A stretch of 64,000 nt of DNA from Paguma larvata (GCA_030068075.1 CM057826.1:37250211-37314210); one strand, 5' to 3'. Positions 60,069 through 62,949 are shown, numbered from the stretch's first letter. The notes: generated by a model not told the origin, from the letters alone. A program made the numbers and translations.

Positions 60069-61397
60069 CATATATATATATTTATATATAAAATACATTT
60101 TACCATTAGAACTCTTAGGGCAGCCATTCTATTACAAAGTCACAAAAATTCCCAGGAAGTGGACATAAAGGATCACACATAGCCTCAAGGACAATTTATC
60201 ACTGAAAAGGTCAACTGGAGCCCTGAGCTGCTATTACCACTTTTTAACAATCCACATCAAGTACTCTTGAGTGAGAGTTAAGTGAAATCAATATTTAGGA
60301 ACCCAGTACAAAGCTGCTGTTGCTTAATCACAAGGCATTTGGTCTTTAACACTCCACCCTCCTCCCCCGCCCCCTTCCAAGTTTTGACTCCAAATGCTGT
60401 CACTTGACGATGAGATTATATGCCAGAAACTAAAGTTCCTATTTCGTAAATAAAGCATCTGAGGATGTCAGAGATGACATATCCACTAAATACGGACACA
60501 ATTAAAGGAAAGAAACTGGAAAACTTGTATTCCTTGCCTGTACTTTGCAGAAGCATTTTCTCTAGAAATTGCACTCCATAATGTTTATGAGATCCTGAGC
60601 AAGTCACATCACCTTTCTAGACCATCATTTATAAAATCGGAGAATTTGAACAGACCATCTCACTTTTCTGGGGGTGCTACCAGTAGTTAACTCAATTGTT
60701 TCATGTATACTTTTACAGATTCCCATTACGATAATGAAACCTCATGAGAAAGCTGAAGTACCAACTGGAGTTATAGTAGGAAGTGTAATTGCTGGAATCC
60801 TTTTGCTGTTAGCGCTGGTTGCAGTTTTATGGAAGGTAAGAAAATTATCATCTTTAAAAATATGGAGCTCCTGAAGACCTCTGCCTTGAATTTCCTTCTC
60901 AAACAGTAACCTTAAGTTTTATGTGGTGCCTCCTCCATCCTAAGAGAATAGGAAATGCAAATTTATTTGCAAATCCCCACATCCATCCCTGAAAACCATC
61001 TGTAAGGATTTTATATCTTTGGTCTTGGTTCCTATACTTTTTTTTTTTTTCAACCTGCCTTTTATCCAGACCCCTGAATGTTTTGTTCAGGTGCAAAAAA
61101 AACAAAAACAAAAAAATAAGACCCTGGAAAATTTATGCAATTCAGTTCAATTCTGTCATTTCCTCACTGAAAAGCTGAGACCAGGCCATAGTCTGCACAC
61201 CATCCTCTCCAGAGCCCCAGAGATTCCCAGAGGTGCTTTAGAGGGCAGCCCAAGGGGGTCCGAGGCCCTGTAACAAAATAATCCACATGTGGTAAAAATT
61301 TTACATCATCTTACAGCTCGGCTTCTTCAAAAGAAAATATGAAAAAATGTCCAAAACTGCGGGTGAGATCGACGAGACCACGGAACTCAACAGCTGA
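152..61397 (+). CDS. ITGA2: Integrin alpha-2 (CD49b), exons 3-30 of a split gene
   Basis: Codes for the alpha subunit of integrin alpha2-beta1, a type I membrane receptor for collagen and laminin on platelets, epithelia and fibroblasts. Twenty-eight exons with GT-AG borders join in frame to 1,119 whole codons and a TGA, which makes the product exactly as long as human ITGA2 (1,181) once the missing first 62 codons are added. In order: propeller blades, an inserted I (von Willebrand A) domain at about 170-365 with MIDAS residues D180, S182, S184, T250 and D283, three DxDxDxxxD-type Ca loops (499-507, 563-571, 627-635), thigh and calf domains, a membrane helix at about 1133-1154 and a GFFKR tail. 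ITGA1 is the closest alternative, but residue-by-residue agreement with ITGA2 is strong in every exon. No stop or frameshift was seen. Signal peptide, exons 1-2 and promoter are outside the window. Confidence 0.98.
1432..1640 (-). mobile_element. Can-SINE (tRNA-Lys-derived)
   Basis: Starts on + with T-rich TTTTTAAG and a GAGAGAGAG stretch, ending in CTGACTGAGCCAC, the reverse complement of the tRNA-like head. Diverged, so an older copy. Confidence 0.88.
1700..2705 (+). mobile_element. L1 3' end (ORF2 end plus 3' UTR), split by a SINE
   Basis: Matches the L1 end typical of carnivores: AGATACCATCTCATACCTGC, later GGAATATTACTCAGCCATTG, then GTGATGAATCACTGAATTAT and an A-rich tail at about 2690. 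5'-truncated. The SINE at 1898-2116 is inserted in it. Confidence 0.9.
1898..2116 (+). mobile_element. Can-SINE with 15-bp target duplication, inside L1
   Basis: Head GGGCGCCTGAGTGGCTCAG, (CT)n, then an A-rich tail. Flanked by exact 15-bp duplications AAAAAGTTAAAAATA at 1883-1897 and 2117-2131, which restore the continuous L1 when collapsed. Younger than the L1. Confidence 0.95.
3390..3428 (+). repeat. Simple repeat, TTTAT/TTATC type
   Basis: Tandem TTATTTATTTATCTTATTTA variants at the tail side of the antisense L1 that follows; probably a degenerated L1 poly(A) tail. Confidence 0.7.
3443..3621 (+). mobile_element. Can-SINE inside antisense L1
   Basis: Head GGGCGCCCGGGTGGCTCAG to a short CT tract and CAAAAATAAACAAACATTAA tail. 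Imperfect 15-bp duplications (TAAATCCAAGTTAGT at 3428-3442; TAAATCGAAGTCAGT at 3622-3636) flank it. Confidence 0.92.
4243..4426 (-). mobile_element. Can-SINE with 15-bp target duplication
   Basis: Antisense copy ending CTGACTGAGCCACCCAG. Flanked by ATTTTTAATTTTTTT at 4228-4242 and 4427-4441, both part of the surrounding L1. Confidence 0.9.
5125..5216 (+). CDS. ITGA2: ITGA2 exon 4 (residues 99-129), propeller
   Basis: Acceptor TTTGAAAG, donor CTC|GTGAGT. Encodes [19 protein letters not shown] then RNVGTGGFL. The Asn105 sequon (NVT) is kept. The human sequon at Asn112 (NMS) reads NMN here and is lost. Confidence 0.96.
7727..7945 (+). mobile_element. Can-SINE
   Basis: CACTGGATGGCTCAGGCGG head, CT-rich end (TCTCTTCTCTCTCTGCCCCT) and GAATAAATAAACTTTG tail. 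Diverged. Confidence 0.88.
7955..8115 (+). mobile_element. MIR fragment
   Basis: Matches the MIR core by eye: TGTTCTAAATGTTTTATATC, AACCATTTAATCTTCACAAC, then TTATCCTCATTTACGGATAA. Ancient copy. Confidence 0.65.
8417..8531 (+). CDS. ITGA2: ITGA2 exon 5 (residues 130-168), propeller up to I domain
   Basis: Acceptor TTTGAAG, donor A|GTAAGT. Encodes [20 protein letters not shown], then [18 protein letters not shown]. The cysteines match those of the human propeller. The last base starts codon 168. Confidence 0.97.
8704..8831 (+). CDS. ITGA2: ITGA2 exon 6 (residues 168-210), start of I domain with MIDAS DxSxS
   Basis: Acceptor TTTGTAG, donor CAG|GTATGG. Encodes the first strand of the I domain ([20 protein letters not shown]). 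The DESNS at 8739-8753 is the DxSxS part of the metal-ion-dependent adhesion site (D180, S182, S184), which binds the Mg ion that bridges to a collagen glutamate. Separated from exon 5 by an intron of only 172 bp. Confidence 0.98.
8832..11406 (+). other. ITGA2 intron 6 (2.6 kb)
   Basis: Holds one Can-SINE (9236-9465). The stretch 10150-10880 is pyrimidine-rich and may be a degraded L2-type element, but I cannot assign it. Nothing else recognised. Confidence 0.85.
9236..9465 (+). mobile_element. Can-SINE
   Basis: GGGGCGCCTAGATGGCTCAG head, long (CT)n tract at 9398-9425 and CAAAAATTAACATTTTTA tail. Confidence 0.92.
11407..11555 (+). CDS. ITGA2: ITGA2 exon 7 (residues 211-260), I domain with MIDAS Thr250
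   Basis: Acceptor CTTGAAG, donor AA|GTAAGT. Encodes [19 protein letters not shown], then [16 protein letters not shown]. Thr250 of the MIDAS is at 11524-11526, and known collagen-contact positions Q244, D248 and L249 are kept. The Phe253 codon is TTC, the C state of the human silent 807C/T platelet-density marker. Residues 233-243 differ from human more than the core does. Confidence 0.97.
13395..13635 (-). mobile_element. Can-SINE with 12-bp target duplication
   Basis: T-rich tail, GAGAGAGAGAGAGAC, and head end TGACTGAGCCACCCAGGCAC. Exact duplication GAGAATCACTTA at 13383-13394 and 13636-13647. Confidence 0.95.
14138..14413 (+). mobile_element. Young Can-SINE with 17-bp target duplication and long A-rich tail
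   Basis: GGCGCCTGGGTGGCTCAGTC head close to the felid consensus by eye. The tail from 14332 is about 80 bp of A interrupted by single T. Exact duplication TTGAAATGGGAAAGATG at 14121-14137 and 14414-14430. Confidence 0.95.
14545..15590 (+). mobile_element. Old L1 3' end (L1M type)
   Basis: Heavily mutated L1 ORF2-end signals in order: GGACAACTTGATACCCACCT, AATGGCTAATAAACATTAAA, AGGACAGTTTGGCAATATCT, TTACAGCATTACTTGTAA, TAATGAGATATTATGCAGCC. No open frame left. Confidence 0.75.
15605..15808 (-). mobile_element. Can-SINE, head-to-head with the next copy
   Basis: Antisense copy ending TGAGCCACCCAGGTGCCCC. Its head faces the sense SINE that begins about 25 bp further on. Confidence 0.9.
15831..16068 (+). 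mobile_element. Can-SINE
   Basis: GGCTCCTGGGTTGCTCCG head, (CT)n, CAAAATAAATAAATAAATTT tail. Includes a short CACACACCCACACAC run. Confidence 0.9.
16297..16379 (+). repeat. (CA)n microsatellite
   Basis: Imperfect then pure AC dinucleotides (about 20 uninterrupted units at the end), likely length-variable between individuals. Confidence 0.95.
16608..16758 (+). CDS. ITGA2: ITGA2 exon 8 (residues 260-310), I domain with MIDAS Asp283
   Basis: Acceptor TGCCACAG, donor GCG|GTAAGT. The [20 protein letters not shown] stretch carries Asp283 (16675-16677) and the collagen contacts Glu285 and His287. The surface loop just before it (residues 261-274, [14 protein letters not shown]) is clearly diverged from human. 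Confidence 0.97.
17046..17211 (+). CDS. ITGA2: ITGA2 exon 9 (residues 311-366), end of I domain
   Basis: Acceptor TTTCAAG, donor G|GTAAAA. Encodes [20 protein letters not shown], which contains the C-helix of the closed I domain. The sequon Asn343 (NVS) is kept. Glu365 (17208-17210, mature E336), the internal ligand that passes activation to the beta-1 subunit, is present. Confidence 0.98.
17326..17610 (+). mobile_element. Old L1 fragment
   Basis: Resembles the same L1M end as 14545-15590: AAATGGCTAGTAAACATAAG, then CATATACTGTTGATAAGA and GGGCAATTTAGTAATATCTA. Short and decayed. Confidence 0.6.
18322..18439 (+). mobile_element. Short, older Can-SINE subfamily
   Basis: GGGGCACCTGGCCGGCTCAG head, GACTCTTGATCTCGGGGTTG, then TTACTTAAAATTAAATCTTA. 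Lacks the CT tract, as in older carnivore SINEs. Confidence 0.85.
19065..19130 (+). repeat. Alternating purine-pyrimidine (TG/CG) tract
   Basis: TGCGCATGCGTATGCATGTG continuing to GTGTGTGCGCGCCGTGTGTT, mostly strict alternation, 55 bp before the exon 10 acceptor. Capable in principle of left-handed DNA. Confidence 0.7.
19185..19261 (+). CDS. ITGA2: ITGA2 exon 10 (residues 366-391), propeller
   Basis: Acceptor TTTTCGCAG, donor AAG|GTGTGT. Encodes [20 protein letters not shown], then DYSPQK. Returns from the I domain to the propeller. Confidence 0.96.
19262..21035 (+). other. ITGA2 intron 10 (1.8 kb)
   Basis: A short (CA)n at 19582-19599. No interspersed repeat recognised, which makes this one of the cleaner introns here. 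Confidence 0.8.
21036..21174 (+). CDS. ITGA2: ITGA2 exon 11 (residues 392-438), propeller
   Basis: Acceptor ATTTCAG, donor G|GTAAGG. Encodes [20 protein letters not shown], then [20 protein letters not shown]. The sequon Asn432 (NHS) is kept. Confidence 0.97.
21510..21762 (+). mobile_element. MIR
   Basis: Nearly full MIR by eye: TGAGTACCTACTATGGGACA, ATTATTATTCACATTGTACC, GAGGTTAATAACTTGCCCAA, then AGCTAGTGGCAAATCCAGAC. Confidence 0.75.
21969..22328 (+). repeat. Degenerate 3-copy tandem repeat (unit about 42-45 bp) split by a SINE
   Basis: Copies start CTCTGGCAC at 21969, CTCTGGCAC at 22247 and CTCTGGTGC at 22289, each followed by a GCCACTTTAG-like end. Removing the SINE and one target copy gives spacings of about 45 and 42 bp. 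Confidence 0.7.
21994..22211 (-). mobile_element. Can-SINE with 15-bp target duplication
   Basis: Antisense, ending CAACTGAGCCACCCAGGCGC. Duplication CAGATGCTACCACTT (21979-21993) and CAGATGCCACCACTT (22212-22226), one mismatch. Confidence 0.93.
22674..22819 (+). CDS. ITGA2: ITGA2 exon 12 (residues 438-486), propeller
   Basis: Acceptor CTTCTAG, donor CAG|GTAAAG. Encodes [20 protein letters not shown], then [20 protein letters not shown]. Sequons Asn460 and Asn475 are kept. VAGAPRA is a typical FG-GAP motif. Confidence 0.97.
23017..23240 (-). mobile_element. Can-SINE with 16-bp target duplication
   Basis: Antisense copy ending CAACTGAGCCACCCAGGCGC, close to the felid consensus. Exact duplication GAACGTTTACCTTCTT at 23001-23016 and 23241-23256. 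Confidence 0.96.
24060..24575. mobile_element. L2-like relic with a MER5-like hAT fragment inside
   Basis: TTCTGAGCCTTCCTGACTCC and TAGTAAGTGCTTGACTTCTG with TTGTTGAATGAGTAAATG look like L2 3' sequence. Between them, 24340-24465 (CAGAAACACCTGGAGTGCTT) resembles MER5. By-eye assignment only. Confidence 0.5.
24645..24788 (+). CDS. ITGA2: ITGA2 exon 13 (residues 487-534), first Ca-binding propeller loop
   Basis: Acceptor CATTACAG, donor AAG|GTAAAA. Encodes [21 protein letters not shown]499-D507 (DVNKDTITD) is a cation-binding hairpin. The last codon, 534, is AAG (Lys), the residue of the human HPA-5b allele where the usual human residue is Glu. Confidence 0.97.
24890..25043 (-). mobile_element. 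Can-SINE, short
   Basis: TTTGAGAGAGAAAGAGAATC to CTTACTGAGCCACCCAGGAG. Lacks the middle of longer copies. Confidence 0.88.
27612..27834 (-). mobile_element. Can-SINE inside the intron 13 L1
   Basis: T-tract, GAGAGACATAGAGACAAGAT, and head end AACTGAGCCATCCATGCGCC. Duplication TCTAGCTTCATTCTT (27597-27611) and TCTAGCTTCACTCTT (27835-27849). Confidence 0.94.
28153..28596 (-). pseudogene. L1 ORF2 reverse-transcriptase remnant
   Basis: A 147-codon open stretch with [17 protein letters not shown] and [15 protein letters not shown], typical of L1 reverse transcriptase. The second catalytic Asp is replaced by Asn, and the frame is broken on both sides. Not a host gene. Confidence 0.88.
30586..30630 (+). 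repeat. (TA)n microsatellite within L1
   Basis: Runs of TA interrupted once by TTC. It lies in the ORF2/ORF1 part of the antisense L1. Confidence 0.92.
31319..31531 (-). pseudogene. L1 ORF1 coiled-coil remnant
   Basis: A 70-codon open stretch rich in Glu, Lys, Asp and Asn ([16 protein letters not shown] then [20 protein letters not shown]), matching the coiled-coil part of mammalian L1 ORF1. Isolated from any intact frame. Confidence 0.8.
31893..32140 (+). mobile_element. Can-SINE
   Basis: GGGGCACCTGGGTGGCTCAG head, long (CT)n at 32077-32117 and an ACTAAACATTAAAAAAAATT tail. It sits in the 5' part of the antisense L1. Confidence 0.92.
32320..32800 (-). mobile_element. 5'-truncated L1 inserted in the older L1
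   Basis: Reverse complement of an L1 3' end (ATCCAAGTTAGTTAACCTAT, ACACCCAGTGCTCATCCCAA, TTTGTCTTTCTCTGACCTAT), stopping near a TA/CA-rich stretch (32735-32785). Similar flanks (ATGCTAATTGCTTTTTTAAA before, ATGCCAATTGCTCTTTTAAA after) look like a target duplication of about 20 bp. Confidence 0.85.
33546..33749 (+). CDS. ITGA2: ITGA2 exon 14 (residues 535-602), second Ca-binding loop
   Basis: Acceptor TTTTCAAG, donor CAG|GTAATC. This is the longest coding exon here. D563-D571 (DINMDGFND) is a textbook DxDxDGxxD loop between FG-GAP motifs RFGSAIAAL and [20 protein letters not shown]. Lies directly after the large L1-filled intron 13. Confidence 0.98.
33750..34420 (+). other. ITGA2 intron 14 (0.7 kb)
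   Basis: 33845-33965 (TTCATTCATCAAACAACCAT, TTCTGGAGATACTATGAAGA) resembles an ancient mammalian repeat of MIR/L2 class. The rest is unassigned. Confidence 0.7.
34421..34557 (+). CDS. ITGA2: ITGA2 exon 15 (residues 603-648), third Ca-binding loop
   Basis: Acceptor GCTCTTTCAG, donor TG|GTGAGT. Encodes [20 protein letters not shown], then D627-D635 (DLNGDAITD), the last propeller cation loop, and [11 protein letters not shown]. Splits the Trp648 codon. Confidence 0.97.
35572..35697 (-). mobile_element. Short Can-SINE with T-tract
   Basis: About 30 T, then AAGTAATCTCTACACCCAAC, CCCTGAGATCAAGAGTTGCA and CCAACTGAGCCAGCC. Older short subfamily, antisense to 18322-18439. Confidence 0.85.
35850..36042 (-). 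mobile_element. Can-SINE
   Basis: TTTTGAAAGAGAGAAAGAAA to TGGGCCACCCAGGCGCC. Flanks GGTCACATTCTTTTTTA and GGCCGCATTTTTATA may be a decayed duplication. Confidence 0.88.
36475..36660. mobile_element. MIR-like fragment
   Basis: TGGGTTCTAATTTCTTACTT, TCAATAAAAGGGAGATGATA and CTGTTATAGGAGCAAATGAG follow the order of an antisense MIR. By-eye call. Confidence 0.55.
37145..37284 (+). CDS. ITGA2: ITGA2 exon 16 (residues 648-695), start of thigh domain
   Basis: Acceptor GTCTTTCAG, donor G|GTGGGT. Encodes [20 protein letters not shown], then [18 protein letters not shown]. The donor lies in a GTGGGTGGGT run; only the junction after position 37284 keeps the reading frame into exon 17. Confidence 0.95.
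38447..38468 (+). repeat. (CA)n microsatellite
   Basis: About 11 CA units following GCGCGCATG. Confidence 0.85.
39485..39602 (+). repeat. Three-copy minisatellite, unit about 43-46 bp
   Basis: The unit CATTTTCATTTCCCTGGGTT, then AGTAGTAGTATT and a T run, starts at 39485, 39531 and 39574. Copies 1 and 2 differ mainly in T-run length. Copy 3 merges into the MIR that follows. Confidence 0.93.
39596..39745 (+). mobile_element. MIR
   Basis: ATTATTATCTCTGTTTCACA, GATGAGGAAATGGAGGTTCA and AGGTTAACAAATTGCCTGAA match the conserved MIR core. Confidence 0.8.
39890..40170. mobile_element. MIR-like fragments, two
   Basis: ACCTGAAAAATGGGATGATA (antisense MIR) and GATGATGAAATTAAGGTTTG with TTTGACCAAATTCATTCAGT (sense MIR) sit side by side. 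By-eye call. Confidence 0.5.
40386..40537 (+). CDS. ITGA2: ITGA2 exon 17 (residues 695-745), thigh domain
   Basis: Acceptor TTATCCTAG, donor CAG|GTAAGG. Encodes [20 protein letters not shown], then [13 protein letters not shown]. The sequon Asn699 is kept and a new one appears at Asn732 (NQT; human NQA). Gln745, the human HPA-18 site, is the common residue. Confidence 0.97.
40593..40801 (-). mobile_element. Can-SINE with 13-bp target duplication
   Basis: Begins 56 bp after exon 17. Ends CGACTGAGCCACCCAGGCAC. Exact duplication TGGTTCAACTCTT at 40580-40592 and 40802-40814. Confidence 0.95.
42623..42853 (-). mobile_element. Can-SINE with 11-bp target duplication and GA microsatellite
   Basis: Ends TGACTGAGCCACTCAGGTGC. 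Duplication AGAGGTCCTTT (42612-42622) and AGAGATCCTTT (42854-42864). Confidence 0.93.
42646..42689 (+). repeat. (GA)n microsatellite in SINE tail region
   Basis: 22 or so uninterrupted GA units, an expanded form of the SINE's own pyrimidine tract. Confidence 0.95.
43184..43294 (+). CDS. ITGA2: ITGA2 exon 18 (residues 746-782), thigh domain
   Basis: Acceptor GTGTTTAG, donor AGT|GTAAGA. Encodes [20 protein letters not shown], then [17 protein letters not shown]. Carries Cys757, where human has Arg, and a new sequon at Asn759 (NIS; human DIS). Confidence 0.96.
43295..43861 (+). other. ITGA2 intron 18 (0.57 kb)
   Basis: 43440-43552 resembles an L2 3' end (CCTTGAGCAGTGCCTGACCT, then TTCAATAAATATTTGTTGAA). 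43715-43815 (TTTGCATGGTTTTGAGCTTT, ATATAAATGGAACGATACTG) resembles an old L1. Both are by-eye calls. Confidence 0.65.
43862..43944 (+). CDS. ITGA2: ITGA2 exon 19 (residues 783-810)
   Basis: Acceptor TTTTTTGTAG, donor CA|GTAAGT. Encodes [20 protein letters not shown], then VQQLPAA. The CGxDGxC motif matches the human genu/calf boundary disulphide. An old L1-like stretch ends about 50 bp upstream. Confidence 0.96.
43945..44368 (+). other. ITGA2 intron 19 (0.42 kb)
   Basis: A/T-rich with no recognised repeat; pyrimidine-rich acceptor tract. Confidence 0.85.
44369..44510 (+). CDS. ITGA2: ITGA2 exon 20 (residues 810-857), calf-1
   Basis: Acceptor CTTGTCACAG, donor CCG|GTAGGT. Encodes [20 protein letters not shown], then [20 protein letters not shown]. 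Codon 828 (44421-44423) is ATG (Met), the residue of the human HPA-13bw allele; most people have Thr. Confidence 0.97.
44511..45631 (+). other. ITGA2 intron 20 (1.1 kb)
   Basis: No recognised interspersed repeat. A short alternating GCGCGTGCACACATGCACAC tract at about 45566-45588 lies 45 bp before the exon 21 acceptor. Confidence 0.8.
45632..45724 (+). CDS. ITGA2: ITGA2 exon 21 (residues 858-888), calf-1
   Basis: Acceptor GTCTTTCAG, donor CAG|GTACAA. Encodes [20 protein letters not shown], then [12 protein letters not shown] new sequon, Asn859 (NGT; human DGT), sits at the exon start. The Cys pair of the human exon is kept. Confidence 0.96.
45725..46383 (+). other. ITGA2 intron 21 (0.66 kb)
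   Basis: Contains a polypyrimidine tract (45957-46036), mostly CT with runs of C. No other repeat recognised. Confidence 0.85.
45957..46036 (+). repeat. (CT)-rich polypyrimidine tract
   Basis: TCTTTTTCTTTCTCCCTTTC then (CT)9 and CCCTCCCCCCAT, with more CT. Not part of a recognisable SINE. Confidence 0.9.
46384..46460 (+). CDS. ITGA2: ITGA2 exon 22 (residues 889-914)
   Basis: Acceptor GGTTATAG, donor AG|GTAAAA. Encodes [20 protein letters not shown], then SFQAI. The intron that follows is only 87 bp, the shortest in the window. Confidence 0.96.
46548..46631 (+). CDS. ITGA2: ITGA2 exon 23 (residues 914-942)
   Basis: Acceptor TTCCAATAG, donor AG|GTAGGT. Encodes [20 protein letters not shown], then DADIHIT and the first two bases of codon 942. 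Confidence 0.96.
46632..50008 (+). other. ITGA2 intron 23 (3.4 kb)
   Basis: 47010-47095 (AATGCTTTGTACATAGTAGG) resembles an L2 or MIR end. 48160-48600 resembles an old L1 piece (ATTTACCCAAATGGAATAAT, CTGGCTGGATCATAATTTAT). No Can-SINE. Much of the rest is unassigned. Confidence 0.75.
50009..50111 (+). CDS. ITGA2: ITGA2 exon 24 (residues 942-976), calf-2
   Basis: Acceptor CATCCAACAG, donor AAG|GTTGGT. Encodes [20 protein letters not shown], then [14 protein letters not shown]. The in-frame donor is weak. A stronger-looking GTAAGC lies 4 nt downstream at 50116, but its use would shift the frame. A Can-SINE starts about 30 bp further on. Confidence 0.94.
50143..50366 (+). mobile_element. Can-SINE with 11-bp target duplication, 31 bp from exon 24
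   Basis: GGGGTGCCTGGGTGGTTCAG head, (CT)n and about 27 pure A. Exact duplication ATACTAAATCA at 50132-50142 and 50367-50377. Confidence 0.95.
50440..50614. mobile_element. MER5-type hAT element
   Basis: CAGCAATGGTGCTCCAACTT, GCATTAGAATCACCTGGGGG and GAGTTTCTGACTCAGTAGGT match MER5A by eye, near full length. Confidence 0.8.
51153..51515 (+). mobile_element. MIR, possibly interrupted
   Basis: GCACTTTGTATCAAGTGCTT and ACATATATGTTAACCCGTTT begin it; TTTTACAAATGAGGAAAACT and AGGTTAAGTATCTTGCCCGA finish it. About 110 bp between 51250 and 51365 do not fit and may be an insert. Confidence 0.7.
51739..51849 (+). CDS. ITGA2: ITGA2 exon 25 (residues 977-1013), calf-2
   Basis: Acceptor ACGACATAG, donor CCG|GTAAGG. 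Encodes [20 protein letters not shown], then [17 protein letters not shown]. The last residue is Pro (human Lys). The GGTAAGGGCA at the donor is repeated twice in the next 50 bp of intron. Confidence 0.95.
51845..51907 (+). repeat. Triplicated splice-donor motif GGTAAGGGCA
   Basis: Exact GGTAAGGGCA at 51849-51858 (the exon 25 donor), 51885-51894 and 51898-51907. The 14-mer ATCCGGTAAGGGCA is shared by the first (51845-51858) and third (51894-51907) copies. Confidence 0.95.
51850..52795 (+). other. ITGA2 intron 25 (0.95 kb)
   Basis: Opens with repeated donor-like motifs (listed) and holds a MER5-type relic at 52245-52400 (AAATCGGAATCTCCAGGGCT, then TGAGTTGAGAAGCACTGTG). The rest is unassigned. 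Confidence 0.85.
52796..52900 (+). CDS. ITGA2: ITGA2 exon 26 (residues 1014-1048), calf-2
   Basis: Acceptor CTTCTTTGCAG, donor TTG|GTGAGG. Encodes [20 protein letters not shown], then [15 protein letters not shown]. Confidence 0.96.
53890..54605 (-). mobile_element. Ancient L1 3' region, interrupted by a SINE
   Basis: TAGAGCAGTTTGAGGTTCAT, AGTGTACACTGGATGAGCCT, GGATTTACTCTTCATGTCAG, AATGACATGCATCCACAATT and CACCAACGCTTGGCACCACG follow an old mammalian L1 tail in order. Subfamily not assignable by eye. Confidence 0.6.
54295..54468 (-). mobile_element. Diverged Can-SINE
   Basis: GAGCGTGAGCAGGTGACAGA to GGGATCATGACCTGAGCCGA and AACCTAGGCATCCC. The GAGCCACCC head segment is missing, so it is a damaged copy. 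Confidence 0.8.
54891..55004 (+). CDS. ITGA2: ITGA2 exon 27 (residues 1049-1086), calf-2
   Basis: Acceptor CCTGAAAG, donor GCA|GTAAGT. Encodes [20 protein letters not shown], then [18 protein letters not shown]. Carries three cysteines and the sequons Asn1057, Asn1074 and Asn1081, all shared with human. The acceptor has a weak, interrupted pyrimidine tract. Confidence 0.95.
55005..58119 (+). other. ITGA2 intron 27 (3.1 kb)
   Basis: Two MER5-like pieces: 55176-55290 (GCCTCAGAATCACCTCGGTG, CATCAGAATCTCTGAGATGT) and 57772-57880 (AAGTTAGAATCACCTGGGGA). No Can-SINE. The remainder is unassigned. Confidence 0.78.
58120..58209 (+). CDS. ITGA2: ITGA2 exon 28 (residues 1087-1116), calf-2 end
   Basis: Acceptor TATGTTCCAG, donor ACG|GTGAGT. 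Encodes [20 protein letters not shown], then [10 protein letters not shown]. Thr1116, the human HPA-25 site, is the common residue. Confidence 0.96.
58210..60718 (+). other. ITGA2 intron 28 (2.5 kb)
   Basis: A CA/TA microsatellite (60030-60090) and an antisense MIR piece (about 60585-60655; GATCCTGAGCAAGTCACATC). The rest is unassigned. Confidence 0.8.
60030..60090 (+). repeat. Compound (CA)n(TA)n microsatellite
   Basis: About 15 CA units followed by TA-rich repeats. Confidence 0.95.
60719..60835 (+). CDS. ITGA2: ITGA2 exon 29 (residues 1117-1155), membrane helix
   Basis: Acceptor TTTTACAG, donor AAG|GTAAGA. A juxtamembrane stretch ([15 protein letters not shown]) is followed by a hydrophobic helix ([20 protein letters not shown]) ending LWK. 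The small-residue GxxxAG pattern used for packing against beta-1 is present. Confidence 0.98.
60836..61316 (+). other. ITGA2 intron 29 (0.48 kb)
   Basis: No recognised interspersed repeat. Has a run of 12 T and an A-rich stretch with AAACAAAAACAAAAAAATAA. Confidence 0.85.
61317..61397 (+). CDS. ITGA2: ITGA2 exon 30, coding part (residues 1156-1181 and stop)
   Basis: Acceptor CATCTTACAG. Encodes [20 protein letters not shown], then TTELNS and TGA at 61395-61397. GFFKR is the conserved membrane-proximal clasp of integrin alpha tails. Distal residues differ from human (SKTAGE for TKNPDE). Confidence 0.98.
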   Translation, partial: LGFFKRKYEKMSKTAGEIDETTELNS

Positions 61398-62949
61398 GCC
61401 CCACGCGGTCTCACTGCAGTGCGAGCTGGCGGCGCAGCCAGGGCTTGCTAGTTGCATGAATGGATTTGTTTTAAATCCCAGTGCTTTGTGTGTAAGCGGT
61501 AAACTCACCTGACATTTTACAAAAACTGCAGGTCAGTTTGGAAAGAGGAAATTGGGGGTTTGGGGGGTGGCTGGCTAGGAGTGTAAAGGGTAAAAGATGT
61601 ATTTTATATGGGGAGGGAAGTGACCCTTAATTTACACTGGCTGGTCCAGAGTTTACATAATGTGCATTGTGTCACAAACATGAAATGCTTCCAAACACAA
61701 GAGGTCTTAAAGAAAAATACAACCTTTCTCAGATTTGGTGGGGGGAACCCCAACCATTTAAAGTGATTGTTTTTAAACAGTGACCACAAGAGTGGAAGTA
61801 CTTGACATAGCTATATAATTAGCTTGGATACTGAGGTTGATGGGGGGGAAAGAACCCAGGTCTTCAACTTATGCTGGGCATCCAGAGCTGCCACAGAGGT
61901 TATTTTAAGTGATCATTTTGTTAATGAAGTAAGGTATAATTTGCTGCTCTCGGCCTTCTCAGAGTCCCTTTTTTGGTGTGATGGATCTATCAAAATACCA
62001 AAGCTTAGATGTATCTATCAAAGCTTGAATACCTGGTAGGAGCCTAGAGTATGCTTCCTACAGAGGAAACCTCTACTTAAGGGAGGCGGCGGGTGGTGAT
62101 AGTTTAGAGGTCAAATGCAAAATTGTTTAAAATCTATACTATCACAACATTGATGGTAAAATCCTATCCGCTAGAGCCGCAGCCTGTGCCAGAGGAAGTA
62201 GGGAGTTTCCTTTCTCCTTCACAACGCACAACTAGCTGACTTGACTGGCTGGCAGGGACCTACCTAGTTTGAATTTGTGGAAGAGGAGTAATTTCTCTGG
62301 CATCCTTCCTCTTCCTGTACTAAACCACTCTCGCACCTACCTCCTGGTGTCCCCATCTTCTAGAGGCCAGCTGAGGCGTGCCTTCCTCTCTAGCAATGCA
62401 GGGTTAGCCACCTCCCTTTGGCCCTCATCCAAATCTCCCATTCATTGGAGCGGCTGCTCTATACCAGGTGTGAGGAAGAAGAATCATCTCACTTACATAC
62501 TCACATGAATAATCCCCTTAATTCCAGGGAGCTATTTTCCTTTATTGCTAAATAGGTAAGAAAAATAAGCCACAGTGAATTTCTAATAGTTGGAATTTCA
62601 GGCCGTGTAAACAAGGTACAAAACAAAACCCGGGAATTTGCAAGAAATTACAAGGAGACCTTGGAAACCCCCAAATTAGCAGGTGCACCCTCTGTGCTTG
62701 TGTATTGCTGGAGGACTTAAACTTCCAGAAGAATGACTCCCACCTGGGCAAGTATGCTCATTAGGTAGCTCCTTAGGGTCCCAACTAACCCTGAGATCCT
62801 GGCCCAGTCATTGATGTAAATGGACTGTCTTGGGGAATACCACCCGTTTCTCTTGCACCTTCTTTTCTGTTTCTGAGCCCACACATTCTCCAGGAGGGAC
62901 TGGGAGAAAGGCAGAGGCAAAGGCAGTGGGGACTATTTTATGTCAAAAG

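Noticed and set aside
152..61397. Possible identity as ITGA1 or another I-domain integrin (ITGA10, ITGA11)
   Set aside because: Every exon matches ITGA2 residue patterns, including the [11 protein letters not shown]-domain start, the ITGA2-specific sequons and the KYEKM...EIDETTEL tail, and the total length is exactly that of ITGA2.
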